The position numbers were made by a program, and so were the translations under genes. DNA of 64,000 bases from an uncultured Mycoplasma sp. GTDB taxonomy: Bacteria > Bacillota_I > Bacilli_A > Mycoplasmatales > Metamycoplasmataceae. Location of the stretch: assembly GCA_947039505.1 (NCBI GenBank), contig CAMQYZ010000004.1, forward strand, positions 1 through 64,000. Direction: 5' to 3'. Positions 46,951-56,015 of this stretch are shown piece after piece. The stretch's first letter is position 1. Every line of letters begins with the position of its first letter. The notes under the pieces are model-generated. The model had not been told where the DNA came from. It searched no databases and saw only the letters and a list, made by a program, of their open reading frames with translations.

Positions 46951-47727
46951 GTGAATATGAATTTAATATTAATATATTTTTCAATAAAATACAAGGGAGA
47001 TTTTATTAGCATTTATAATGCTTTAAAAAATAAAGAAATTGTTGATCCTGATGAAATAGATGACTTGGAATATAAAATAAATTATGAAAATTTAAAAATT
47101 ATAACAATTCTTGATAATGAATATCCTGAACAATTGAAAGAAATTGCAAATCCTCCATTTGTTTTATATTACAAAGGAAATTTTTCATTAATTAAAAAAA
47201 ATGCTTTATGTTTAGTTGGAGATACTGTTTCGGATATTATTCTTGCTTATGTTCATCAAGGCATTGAACAAACATCAAAAAATAATGTTTTAGTCACTAA
47301 TTATTTCAAAGGTTTAGAAGAAGTGGTTGTAAATTATTATCTTCAAAATAATAAAGAAATTATTTTTGTGTCTTGCAATGGATTAGATAATCCTTATTTT
47401 GCAAAAAATATAAATGTTGATAATAATTCTTTATTAATTTCAGAATATCCTAATGGAGTTAATATCAATAAAAAAAGATTGAAAGAGAGAAATAGAATTG
47501 TTGCTGCAATTAGTGATGCTCTAATTGTATTTTCATCTAAAAAAGAAAGCGGAATTATGAATCTTGTGACAAATTTTTTAAATCAAGGAAAGGAAATATA
47601 TTGTTATCCAGGACTACAAAATGAAAATGATGGTAATAATATATTAATAAAAGATGGAGCCAATCTAATAACCTCAATTGATGATATCACTGATGCAAAT
47701 ATTATAAAAAATAATAAAATTAATTAA
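46951..47727 (+). CDS. DprA/Smf-like DNA-processing protein, degenerate
   Basis: 258 aa from GTG 46951 (an ATG two codons later at 46957 is an alternative). The DprA order is visible: 'EYPEQLKEIANPPFVLYYKGN', 'SLLISEYPNGVNINKK', 'ERNRIVAAISDALIVFSSKKESGIM', 'GKEIYCYPG', 'GNNILIKDGANLI'. The normally conserved 'VGTR' and 'SGLARGID' motifs are replaced ('VGDT', 'VTNYFKGLEE'). In other bacteria DprA loads RecA on incoming single-stranded DNA. Here that activity is uncertain. Confidence 0.78.
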   Translation: MNMNLILIYFSIKYKGDFISIYNALKNKEIVDPDEIDDLEYKINYENLKIITILDNEYPEQLKEIANPPFVLYYKGNFSLIKKNALCLVGDTVSDIILAYVHQGIEQTSKNNVLVTNYFKGLEEVVVNYYLQNNKEIIFVSCNGLDNPYFAKNINVDNNSLLISEYPNGVNINKKRLKERNRIVAAISDALIVFSSKKESGIMNLVTNFLNQGKEIYCYPGLQNENDGNNILIKDGANLITSIDDITDANIIKNNKIN

Positions 47728-47730
47728 AAA

Positions 47731-47761
47731 AAATACCTCTTTTTATAATGAGATATTTTTA
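47731..47761. terminator. Imperfect bidirectional terminator between dprA-like and fusA
   Basis: AAAAATA-C-CTC pairs with GAG-A-TATTTTT around a ~10-nt loop, with one mismatch. It lies in the 37-bp gap between the convergent genes, with T-rich ends on both sides. Confidence 0.5.
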
Positions 47762-47764
47762 AAA

Positions 47765-49840
47765 TTATTTAACCATTCTTTTTTTAATAATTGCTTCACT
47801 TACAGATTTGGGTGCTTTCTCATAATGATCGAAAAGCATTTGGTAATTACCACGACCAGAAGTCATAGTTCTTAAATCTGTTGAATAACCAAACATTTCG
47901 CTCAATGGAATTCCTGCCTTAATAATAGATGCTCCATCTTGACGAGTTTCATTAGTTTTTATTTGTCCTCTACGACGAGAAACATCACCCATTATATCTC
48001 CAAAGTACTCTTCTGGAACTATAATAGAAACGTCCATAATAGGTTCTAAAATAACCGCTGATAATTGTTCTTTACCATTTGTTAAAGCTTTTGAAGCAGC
48101 AATTTTATATGCCATTTCAGAAGAATCGACATCATGATATGATCCATCAAACAATGTTGCTTTAATATCTATCATTGGGTATCCAGCTAAAATACCTGAA
48201 GCCATTTTATCTTCAAGACCTTTTTGGATTGACTTAATATATTCTTTAGGAATTTTACCACCAACAATTTTATCAACAAATTCAAAACCTTTATCTTCAT
48301 TAGGTTCAAAAGTAATTCAAACATGTCCATATTGACCTTTACCACCAGATTGTTTAATATGTTTTCCTTCAACATCTGCTTTTTTAGTAATAGTTTCTCT
48401 ATAAGCAACTTGAGGAGCTCCAACAGTTCCTTCTACACCAAATTCTCTTTTTAAACGATCAACTATAATTTCAAGGTGTAATTCACCCATCCCAGCGATA
48501 ATTGTTTGACCTGTTTCTTCATCAGTATAAGTTCTAAAAGTTGGATCTTCTGCAGCTAATTTTTGTAAACCTAAAGAAAGTTTTTCAGTAGCGGCCTTTG
48601 TTGCAGGTTCTAGAGCTTGAGAAATAACTGGTTCTGGAAAGTTCATTTTTTCAAGAATTATTTTTCTTTTTCCTTCAGCTACAAGAGTATCTCCTGTAGT
48701 TGTATTTTTTAATCCAACAGCAGCAGCAATATCGCCTGTTCTAACTTCATCAATTTCTTCACGATTATTAGCATGCATTTCTAAAATACGTCCAATTCTT
48801 TCCTTTTGTTCTTTAGTTGAATTATAAACATAAGAACCCTTAGAAAGAACTCCTGAATAAACTCTAAAAAATGTTAATGTTCCAACATAAGGGTCAGTCA
48901 TTATTTTAAAAGCTAAAGCTGAAAAATCTTCATCATCACTTGCAGGCATTTCAACTTCTTTATCATCAAGGTGACCTTTTATAGGAGGTACATCAATTGG
49001 TGAAGGTAAATAATCAACAACTGCATCAATCATGGCTTTAACACCTTTATTTTTAAAAGCTGTTCCACATACTGCTGGAAAAAATTCTGAAGTTAATGTT
49101 GCTTTTCTTATGATTGACCTTAATCTTTCAGCTTCAATTTCTTGACCATCCAATAAATCCATCATCAATTCCTCATCAAAATCAGAAACAGCTTCAACTA
49201 ATTCATGTCTTTTAATTATTGCAATATCCATTAAGTCTTCTGGAATTGGAATTTCTTTACCAATTTCATCTGGAGAACCATCAAATTCTCAGGCTTTCAT
49301 TTCAACTAAATCTATATGACCTAAATAGTCTGTTTCTGAACCGATATTTCACTGAACAGGAACGGCATTACCACCCAACAATTTTCTAACTGAATCTACA
49401 GCATTTTCGAAATTAGCTCCAGCTTTATCCATTTTATTTACAAAAACTATACGAGGAACTTTATAATTTGTTGCTTGTCTTCAAACTGTTTCTGTTTGAG
49501 GTTCTACTCCTGATTGAGCATCAAGAACTGCAACAGCTCCATCAAGAACTCTTAATGAACGTTCTACTTCAACAGTAAAATCAACGTGCCCTGGAGTATC
49601 AATGATGTTTATTCTTTTATCTTTTCAAAGAGCGGTTGTAGCTGCAGATGTAATTGTTATTCCACGTTCTTGCTCTTGAGCCATTCAATCCATTTGAGAT
49701 TCCCCAGTATGTGTTTCACCAATTTTATGAATTTTGTTAGTGTGTAAAAGAATTCTTTCTGTTGTTGTTGTTTTACCGGCATCAATATGTGCCATTATTC
49801 CTATATTACGGTAATCTTTAATATCAAATTTTCTTGCCAT
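47765..49840 (-). CDS. fusA: Elongation factor G
   Basis: 691 aa from ATG 49840 ([14 protein letters not shown]). The ORF track shows two partial frames. GTPase motifs are G1 [10 protein letters not shown]3 DTPGHVDF and G4 NKMDK; domains II-V follow ('[19 protein letters not shown]', '[10 protein letters not shown]'). It drives ribosomal translocation. It lies downstream of rpsL-rpsG as in most bacteria, but tuf is not next to it here. Confidence 0.96.
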
Positions 49841-49939
49841 TGTTTTTCCTTTTTTAATTTCATTTTAATTATTTAGATAATTTTCTTTTTAATATAATAA
49901 AATTCCCTCTATTAAGGAATTCTATTGTTAAAAATCAAT

Positions 49940-50410
49940 TTATCATCTAAAGTGTGCGAAAGCTTTATTAGCTTCTGCCATTTTATGTGTATCTTCTTTT
50001 TTCTTAACAGAACCACCAGTTCCTTTAGAAGCATCTATTATTTCATTAGCCAATCTTAAATCCATTGTTTTTTCTGTTCTTAATCTTGAATAATTAATTA
50101 ATCACCTAAGAGTAAGTGTTTGTTTACGACGAGCAGAAACTTCTGAAGGAACTTGATAATTTGTTCCCCCAATACGTCTTGTCTTAACTTCAAGTTGAGG
50201 AGTTATATTTTCAACTGCTTTTTTAAATACTTCAATTGGTTCTTCATTTGTTTTTTGTTTAATTATTTCAAAAGCTGAATATAAAATTGATTCCGCAGTT
50301 GATTTTTTTCCATCAAGCATAATAGTGTTGATTAATTTAGTAACTATTTTAGAGTTAAAAATTGGATCACTAAGGACTTCACGAACGGGAGCTTTTCTTT
50401 TTCTTGACAT
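49940..50410 (-). CDS. rpsG: 30S ribosomal protein S7
   Basis: 156 aa. The ORF track stops at an internal TGA (50102). The full protein ends '...[10 protein letters not shown]' with the conserved final Trp encoded by TGA before TAA. It starts [15 protein letters not shown]. It nucleates assembly of the 30S head. Confidence 0.95.
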
Positions 50411-50440
50411 ATTTTTTTATCCTTTCAAGATTTATTTTAA

Positions 50441-50863
50441 TTAATTATTTTGTGCTTTAGGTTTTTTAGTTCCATATTTAGATCTAGATTTATTTCTATT
50501 ATTAACTCCAGCAGCATCTTGCGTACCTCTAACAATAGTATAACGAACTCCAGGTAAATCTTTTACCCTTCCTCCCCTAATTAAAACAACAGAGTGTTCT
50601 TGCAAATTGTGACCTTCTCCCGGAATGTAAGCAGTAACTTCCATTCCATTTGACAATTTAACCCTTGCATACTTACGTAAAGCTGAATTGGGTTTTTTAG
50701 GAGTCATTGTTGCTACCCTTGTACAAACACCTCTTTTAAAAGGAGATGGTTGAATTGTTGATTTTTTATGTAGTGAGTTAAACCCTAGAGAAAGTGCTGG
50801 TGACTTTGTCTTACGGATTTTTGGATGTCTTCCATCATTTACAAGTTGATTTATTGTTGGCAT
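50441..50863 (-). CDS. rpsL: 30S ribosomal protein S12
   Basis: 140 aa with the streptomycin-region motifs '[19 protein letters not shown]' and '[19 protein letters not shown]'; the Lys positions linked to resistance are wild type. It is the first gene of the str operon rpsL-rpsG-fusA. Confidence 0.97.
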   Translation of the reverse strand: MPTINQLVNDGRHPKIRKTKSPALSLGFNSLHKKSTIQPSPFKRGVCTRVATMTPKKPNSALRKYARVKLSNGMEVTAYIPGEGHNLQEHSVVLIRGGRVKDLPGVRYTIVRGTQDAAGVNNRNKSRSKYGTKKPKAQNN

Positions 50864-50966
50864 TTATTTCCTTTATATATCTACAAAATAGTAATTGTAG
50901 TTTTCTAATTATACAACAACTCATCCTAGTGTATCAAAAAATATTTAAAATAAAATCAAATAAAGT

Positions 50967-51989
50967 TTAATCCTTGATTTTAGGTTTTTTATCTTTAGGT
51001 TTTTTATCTTTCTTTATTTTGCTTTCGGTTTTCAAATTATCTGACTTAGTTTCAACAATTTTACTTTTTTCAATTTCACTAACATTTTCAGCATTTTCAT
51101 TATCAAAAGATTGCGATACTGATAAAATTACTTTTATTAATTCCGCTTTTTTCATATCTTCATTTCCAGAAATAGACAATTTGTCAGCAATTTTTCTTAA
51201 TTGACCAACTGTCATTAATTGCAATTTAGAAAATTTAGCATCTTGCTCTTTAGGTTTAACTGTAGCATTAGCGTTATTTTCAGGAGTATCTCCTGGTTGA
51301 GGTTGAGGAATTGGATTTTGTCTTCTTTGTTGGAATGGAAAAGGAAATGGAGATTGTTGTTGATAAGGATTGTTCATGTTATTCATATTATTTGGATCCA
51401 TACCTGGATTTGCCTCATAAAAAGCAATAATTTCTTCTTGTCTTTTGGCAATGAAAAAAAGTCTTTTTATTTTCTTTATTTGTCTTGATAATATTAATCA
51501 AATAGGTATTGTTAAAAACTTTAAAACAAAATAAAAAATCATTATCTTACTTCCAGACACAATACTAAAGTCTTGTCCTATAAAAATTTGCATTAAACTA
51601 AATAATGAAAAAAATGTTTGAAAACCAAGAAAAAATGAAGAAATAGAATCCAGTTTTTCAAATGATTTGGCTTTATAACAAACAAAAATTGAATATATAA
51701 AGACAATAGAAAATAGAAAAAAGGCAATAGTCATAGCAATCAAAGTCATCACCATACCATTAAAATAACTTTTAGCATTTTGGTTTGCATTTTCGGGAAA
51801 AAATAGTTCAAAATAAGGTATTAACTCATTTTGATAGCTATAAGCAACAACAACCAAAGACAAATGCAAGGCAAATAAAACTATTAAAGAAACAGCAAAA
51901 CCAATAATTCATCATCTATATTTTTTTTCATCTTCTCAAAGTTCACTTACTTTTTTGGAATTAGCTGAATTCATCATTTCTGGAAACAT
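50967..51989 (-). CDS. Four-helix membrane protein with C-terminal Rho_N/SAP-like domain
   Basis: 340 aa after joining 51498.. and 50967.. through TGA codons; ATG 51989 has an AAGGAG ribosome binding site. Four hydrophobic helices occupy ~27-190. A Gln/Asn/Pro-rich linker (~210-255) follows. Residues ~270-300 ('LQLMTVGQLRKIADKLSISG', 'MKKAELIKVILS') match the helix pattern of Rho N-terminal/SAP nucleic-acid-binding domains. A lysine-rich tail (KKDKKPKDKKPKIKD) ends the protein. I do not know a named family. A role tethering nucleic acid to the membrane is only a guess. Confidence 0.65.
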
Positions 51990-52029
51990 ATATAAACTCC
52001 TTATTAAATGTAATAATTATATCAAATCT

Positions 52030-52926
52030 CTAAGATTCTAAATCTATATTTTCAAAAAATTCATTAGGTAGTTCTGATTCAACTTCTATAAATTCTCCAG
52101 TTATATGAACAAAAGATAATTTGTAAGCATGTAGTCTTTGGTGAAAATCATCCAAAGACCTTCCATATACAGGATCACCAACAACAGGAAAATTAATATG
52201 TTTTAAATGTACTCTAATTTGATGAGTTCTTCCTGTTTCTAATTCACAACGAACCAAGGTATAATTTGGATAAACTATTTCTGGATATACATGAGTAATG
52301 GCATTTTTTGAATTTTGTCTAGTTACTGTCATTTTTTGACGATCATTGACATTACGTCCAATTGGAACATTGATATGAATAACATCATTCATAACCTTTC
52401 CAACAACAAGAGCTTTGTAAATTCTATTTACTTTATGGTCTCTAATTAATTCAGAAAAATATTTATGAGCAGCATTGGTTTTAGCAATTAAAATCAAACC
52501 ACTAGTATGTTTATCAATTCTATGAACAATCCCAGGTCTAATACTTCCATTTAAATCTGAAAGATTTTTAAAATGAAAAAGCAAGGCATTAACCAATGTT
52601 CCATCTTTATTTCCTGGAGCAGGGTGAACAACCATTCCACTTTTTTTATTAATAATAATAATATAGTCATCCTCAAAAACTATATCAATCGGAATATCTT
52701 GAGCAATCATAACTATTTCATTTTGAATTTTTTCTTTAATTACAACAGTTTGACCCTCATTGATCATGAATTTAACTTTTCGAACTAAAATTCCATCAAC
52801 ATATACTCCATATAAATCTATAATTTCTTTGATTTCATTTCGAGAAAAAACACTATTATCAGCTATAAATTTATCTATTCTAACTTTTTCACTTGACTTT
52901 AGGACAATTTCTTCTTTTAATAACAT
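52030..52926 (-). CDS. RluA-family pseudouridine synthase (RluD-like)
   Basis: 298 aa. An N-terminal S4 RNA-binding domain (~10-65, 'VRIDKFIADN...SRNEIKEIIDLYGVYVDG') is followed by the catalytic domain with 'GIVHRIDKHTSGLILIAKT' (catalytic Asp138) and 'ELETGRTHQIRVHL'. It modifies rRNA, probably 23S, by family analogy. There is no Shine-Dalgarno; TATTAT ends 6 nt before the ATG. Confidence 0.92.
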   Translation of the reverse strand: MLLKEEIVLKSSEKVRIDKFIADNSVFSRNEIKEIIDLYGVYVDGILVRKVKFMINEGQTVVIKEKIQNEIVMIAQDIPIDIVFEDDYIIIINKKSGMVVHPAPGNKDGTLVNALLFHFKNLSDLNGSIRPGIVHRIDKHTSGLILIAKTNAAHKYFSELIRDHKVNRIYKALVVGKVMNDVIHINVPIGRNVNDRQKMTVTRQNSKNAITHVYPEIVYPNYTLVRCELETGRTHQIRVHLKHINFPVVGDPVYGRSLDDFHQRLHAYKLSFVHITGEFIEVESELPNEFFENIDLES

Positions 52927-52932
52927 ATATTT

Positions 52933-52938
52933 ATAATA
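52933..52938 (-). promoter_or_regulatory. -10 box of the rluD-like gene (leaderless candidate)
   Basis: TATTAT-AAATAT-ATG on the minus strand, spacing 6 nt, with no ribosome binding site. Confidence 0.4.
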
Positions 52939-52987
52939 ACATATATTGTCAAATAAAGAAATTATGAATTACTTTAATATTCAAATA

Positions 52988-52996
52988 TGCTATAAT
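52988..52996 (+). promoter_or_regulatory. Extended -10 promoter of the cysteine-rich peptide gene
   Basis: TGCTATAAT (TGN plus perfect -10) at 52988-52996; a weak TTACTT lies 16 bp upstream. Initiation near 53003 falls inside the palindrome that starts at the last base of the -10. Confidence 0.6.
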
Positions 52997-53037
52997 TTCT
53001 TTGTGATTATTATGTAAAAATAATAATCACAAAGAAA
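52996..53037 (+). repeat. Perfect 18-bp inverted repeat overlapping the transcription start (operator or 5' UTR hairpin)
   Basis: tttctttgtgattattat (52996-53013) is exactly reverse-complementary to 53020-53037, with a 6-nt loop gtaaaa. It begins at the -10 box and ends 7 nt before the AAGGAG ribosome binding site of the small cysteine-rich gene. No T run follows, so it is not an ordinary terminator. Confidence 0.85.
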
Positions 53038-53057
53038 CCCAAATAAGGAGTTAAAAT

Positions 53058-53186
53058 ATGGAAAATTCTGAAAAACAATCTTGTAAAATGAATGCTTGTT
53101 CATGTTCATCAAAAGAAACATGTTCGTGTTCATGTAAAGATGATTCTTCATGTAAAGATGATTCTTCATGTTCAATTAAAAAATAA
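53058..53186 (+). CDS. Cysteine-rich 42-residue peptide, metallothionein-like
   Basis: Too short for the ORF track. ATG 53058 follows AAGGAG by 8 nt. The product has 42 residues with 8 Cys (19%), arranged C, CSC, CSCSC, then two CKDDSS repeats before the last Cys. There are no aromatic residues and no His. This composition, with CxC clusters, resembles metallothioneins or other metal-chelating peptides. It has its own extended -10 promoter, a palindrome at the start site and a strong terminator, so it is a self-contained transcription unit between rluD-like and tmcAL. Metal binding is inference; no homologue can be named from here. Confidence 0.75.
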   Translation: MENSEKQSCKMNACSCSSKETCSCSCKDDSSCKDDSSCSIKK

Positions 53187-53220
53187 TTTAATTACTATTT
53201 AAATTATTACAATACAAAAT

Positions 53221-53248
53221 AAAAACATCGTATTTAAGCGATGTTTTT
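53221..53248. terminator. Terminator of the cysteine-rich peptide gene
   Basis: A 10-bp perfect stem (aaaaacatcg / cgatgttttt) with an 8-nt loop and T run; it can also stop the convergent tmcAL gene. Confidence 0.8.
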
Positions 53249-53271
53249 ATTTTCAAAAAATTCTAAAATAA

Positions 53272-54171
53272 TTAAACTTTTTTATAAAATACAAGAATGT
53301 TTAAAATAATTCTTTTTATTCTACTAGAAGTATATCTTTTAGAATTTACTTTGTTTACAAAAGCTTCATAAGTAGATTCATCAATATTTTTATAAAATAA
53401 ATTTTCTATTCCTTCTGATACCAAATTTATTTTAGCAATTTCATTCAAGGGTTTGGTTTTAATTATTTTTTGAAATTCAAAATATTGATCCTCAATACGT
53501 TTAGGTTTGGTTTTGAAAATCATTGGAGAATATTTAGAAATGTCTTCTCCGCTAAAAATCATTTTTCTGATTTTTGAGGCTGAAGCCATATTATCTTTTG
53601 TTTCATCAGAGTGAAATCCAACTTCTCTTTTTATACAAATAGCTTGAATGTTGTAATCATTGTTCATTATCGCCTTAACATATTCTATTCCTAGAATGTC
53701 GTTTGGCATTTGAAATGACTTGCCACACATACTTTCTAAAGTTAGGGCTGAAGCTTTAGGAAATGAATTACCGCCTTTTAAATTTAATTTTAATTGCTTA
53801 TTATATTCTTCAACATTGTTTTTTAAAGTATTTGCAATATTATAAAAAACATCAATATTATTTGTCTCAGAACCAAAAACAATTTTCGAAACTCCATACT
53901 CATTTAACAATTTTATTGCTTCTTGTGCAAATACATGAGCTGCTTGCAAAACAAATGTTTGAGGAATTTCAATAACTTTATAAACACCATGTTTTAAAGC
54001 AATTTTCTTTCTTTTTCTAAAAGAAGCAATTGCAATTTCCCCTCTTTGAACGTATTTTCCTGACATTACAACAATTATTTTTTCTCCAGGAAAATTTTCT
54101 TTAATATAATTAATTTGATATATGTGGCCATTATGAAATGGATTGTATTCTGCTATAATTCCGATTGACAT
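53272..54171 (-). CDS. tRNA(Met) cytidine acetate ligase-like protein (TmcAL/YlbM)
   Basis: 299 aa. The nucleotidyltransferase HxGH motif occurs in 'GIIAEYNPFHNGHIYQINYIKE'. Further family motifs are 'VVMSGKYVQRGEIAIASFRKR' and 'FGSETNNID', and 'SASKIRKMI' follows. In Bacillus the enzyme makes ac4C at the wobble base of elongator tRNA-Met. It is about 100 residues shorter than the Bacillus protein, missing much of the C-terminal part. Confidence 0.85.
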   Translation of the reverse strand: MSIGIIAEYNPFHNGHIYQINYIKENFPGEKIIVVMSGKYVQRGEIAIASFRKRKKIALKHGVYKVIEIPQTFVLQAAHVFAQEAIKLLNEYGVSKIVFGSETNNIDVFYNIANTLKNNVEEYNKQLKLNLKGGNSFPKASALTLESMCGKSFQMPNDILGIEYVKAIMNNDYNIQAICIKREVGFHSDETKDNMASASKIRKMIFSGEDISKYSPMIFKTKPKRIEDQYFEFQKIIKTKPLNEIAKINLVSEGIENLFYKNIDESTYEAFVNKVNSKRYTSSRIKRIILNILVFYKKV

Positions 54172-54231
54172 ATCTTTAATTTTACTAACATATGAGATTT
54201 ATAAAAAATAAAAGTCATTTTTATTAAATAA

Positions 54232-54240
54232 TGCTATAAT
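54232..54240 (+). promoter_or_regulatory. Extended -10 promoter of rpmF
   Basis: TGCTATAAT, the same extended -10 as the cysteine-rich peptide gene, 52 nt before the rpmF ATG. Confidence 0.5.
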
Positions 54241-54292
54241 TATTAAAATATATTCATCAAAAAGTTGAAAATTAATATTAAGAGGAGATAAA

Positions 54293-54487
54293 ATGGCTAT
54301 AGTCCCTAAACGTAAAACTTCCAAGCGTAGAAAACGTGCTCGTAGAACACATGATTCATTAACTAAACTAAATTTAGTTGCATGTAAAAATTGTTCACAA
54401 AAAATTGAACAACACAGAGCATGTATGTTTTGTGGTTTTTATAAAGGTGAAAAAGTACAAGGTTACAAAGCTCTTAACGATCGTTAA
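54293..54487 (+). CDS. rpmF: 50S ribosomal protein L32
   Basis: 64 aa, MAIVPKRKTSKRRKRARRTHD, with a zinc ribbon CKNC ... CMFC. An AGGAG ribosome binding site precedes the ATG. It is a single gene upstream of the division cluster. Confidence 0.96.
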   Translation: MAIVPKRKTSKRRKRARRTHDSLTKLNLVACKNCSQKIEQHRACMFCGFYKGEKVQGYKALNDR

Positions 54488-54510
54488 TATAATTAAAATC
54501 AGTATTATTA

Positions 54511-54538
54511 AAAATGGACATTTAAGTCTATTTTTTTT
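54511..54538 (+). terminator. Terminator of rpmF
   Basis: AAATGGAC / GTCTATTT, an 8-bp stem with one G-T pair, is followed by eight or more Ts. It separates rpmF from mraZ. Confidence 0.55.
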
Positions 54539-54624
54539 GCTTTTTTCAGATTTTTTTTCAAAAAAAATAGATTAAAATAAATCATAATTTTGCACATAAT
54601 TTAAATATTTTATATATAAGTATG

Positions 54625-54656
54625 TATAATATGGAAGATAGTGGTAAGGAGTGGGA
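54625..54656 (+). promoter_or_regulatory. mraZ promoter with three MraZ boxes
   Basis: TATAAT at 54625-54630 is followed by three TGG boxes at 54632, 54642 and 54652. They read TGGAA, TGGTA and TGGGA, each separated by 5 nt (exact 10-bp period). This matches the TGGGN-N5 repeat pattern bound by MraZ in other bacteria. The last two overlap the ribosome binding site AAGGAGTGGG, so bound MraZ could block both transcription and translation. Confidence 0.65.
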
Positions 54657-54657
54657 A

Positions 54658-55101
54658 ATGTTTTTAGGTACTTATTTGAGAAATATTGACTCTAAAAATA
54701 GAGCTATAATACCCCCTAAATTGAGAGAAGAACTTGGACAAATTTTTTACATCACCTTTGGTGCTGATAAAAATTTGGAATTAAGATCTAAATCGCAATT
54801 TGAGGATTTTGCTCAAAGAATTCAATCAAATAACGCAATAGATCCTTTAATTAAGAAATATAATCGTTATATATTGGGTAATACTGTTGAAGTAGAACTT
54901 GATAAAATTGGTAGATTTACAATTACTGAACAACACCTACTTCCTGCCTCTATCAAAAACGAAGTTGTATTTGTTGGAGTTGGTTCACATGTCGAAATGT
55001 GATCTAGTGAAAATTATGCAAATTCACAAAAAGATTTTGAAGATGAAGATTATTTATCAAGTCTTACAACAGAAATGTATAAGAAAGGTATTAAATTATA
55101 A
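54658..55101 (+). CDS. mraZ: Transcriptional regulator MraZ
   Basis: 147 aa. The start was moved from 54622 to ATG 54658 (MFLGTYLRNIDSKNRAIIPP), which has AAGGAG upstream and matches the family N-terminus. Two AbrB-like SpoVT repeats are present ('NIDSKNRAIIPPKLRE' and 'LDKIGRFTITEQHL'). The ORF track ends at a TGA; the frame continues to TAA 55101, overlapping rsmH by one base. It controls the division cluster, probably including itself. Confidence 0.94.
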
Positions 55102-55997
55102 TGGAACATATTCCGGTTTTATTAAATGAAGTCATACAGGCTTTAAATATTAAAAAAGATGGAATATATCTAGATTTAACACTTGGAAGAGCAGGACACT
55201 CAAGAGAAATCTTGAAGCGAATTCCTGAAGGTATGTTAGTCGCTTTCGATAAAGATATAAACGCTATTATAAAATCTGATAGTTATCTTTCGGAAGTGGG
55301 CAGCAATTTCAAGCTAGTGCATTCAGACTTTATAAACATTAAGGATACATTAGACAAACTTGGAATTAAAAGCGTAGACGGAATTCTTGTTGACTTAGGA
55401 ATATCTTCTCCACAAATCGATGATAAAAATCGCGGATTCTCTTATTCCAAAGATGCTTATCTTGATATGAGAATGGATCAGAGCCAAGAATTAGATGCAA
55501 GTATAATTATAAATAATTATTCTGAAGATGAATTAGTTGAAATTTTTAGAAATAACGCAGATGTAAAATTACCAAAAGTAATAGCGAATGCCATTATAAA
55601 AAACAGACCAATAAATACGACTGAAGAATTAGTAAATGTTGTACGTGATAGTTTACCTGCAAAAATTGTAAGAATGAAGAATCCAGCAAAAGCTGTTTTC
55701 CAAGCTTTAAGAATTGCGGTAAATAATGAATTGGAATCACTCAAAATCCTTCTAGACATTTCAATGGAATTCTTGAAGAAAGATTCTATATTAGCAATAA
55801 TATCGTTTCATTCTATCGAAGATCGAATTGTGAAAAAATATTTTGGAAACCTGACAAAAAGTAAAATTGACCATAAAATTCCAATTCAAGAAGAGAAGAA
55901 TTGGTCAGTTAAAACATATTCACCTAAAGAAGAAGAAGTTCAATTAAATAATCGTGCTAGAAGTGCAAAACTTAGAGTATTAAAAAAAATAAGATAG
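55101..55997 (+). CDS. rsmH: 16S rRNA (cytosine-1402-N4)-methyltransferase RsmH
   Basis: 298 aa, MEHIPVLLNEVIQALNI, with SAM site 'LDLTLGRAGHSREIL', 'DKDINAI' and 'ILVDLGISSPQID', and the C-terminal 'RARSAKLRVLKK'. It methylates C1402 of 16S rRNA near the P site. Coupled to mraZ (TAATG). Confidence 0.96.
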   Translation: MEHIPVLLNEVIQALNIKKDGIYLDLTLGRAGHSREILKRIPEGMLVAFDKDINAIIKSDSYLSEVGSNFKLVHSDFINIKDTLDKLGIKSVDGILVDLGISSPQIDDKNRGFSYSKDAYLDMRMDQSQELDASIIINNYSEDELVEIFRNNADVKLPKVIANAIIKNRPINTTEELVNVVRDSLPAKIVRMKNPAKAVFQALRIAVNNELESLKILLDISMEFLKKDSILAIISFHSIEDRIVKKYFGNLTKSKIDHKIPIQEEKNWSVKTYSPKEEEVQLNNRARSAKLRVLKKIR

Positions 55998-56015
55998 AAA
56001 TGGAAAAAAATAAGT

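Noticed and set aside
48187-48423. 78-aa minus-strand Lys/Leu-rich ORF within fusA
   Set aside because: It is the +1 frame of fusA, which is intact in the main frame with TGA read as Trp.
52996-53037. Inverted repeat as an insertion-sequence end or plain terminator
   Set aside because: There is no transposase or target duplication nearby and no T run; its place at the -10 and start site favours regulation.
52990-53175. 61-aa minus-strand ORF (Met/Asn-rich repeats)
   Set aside because: It is antisense to the cysteine-rich peptide gene and runs through its palindrome; the plus-strand ORF has all expression signals.
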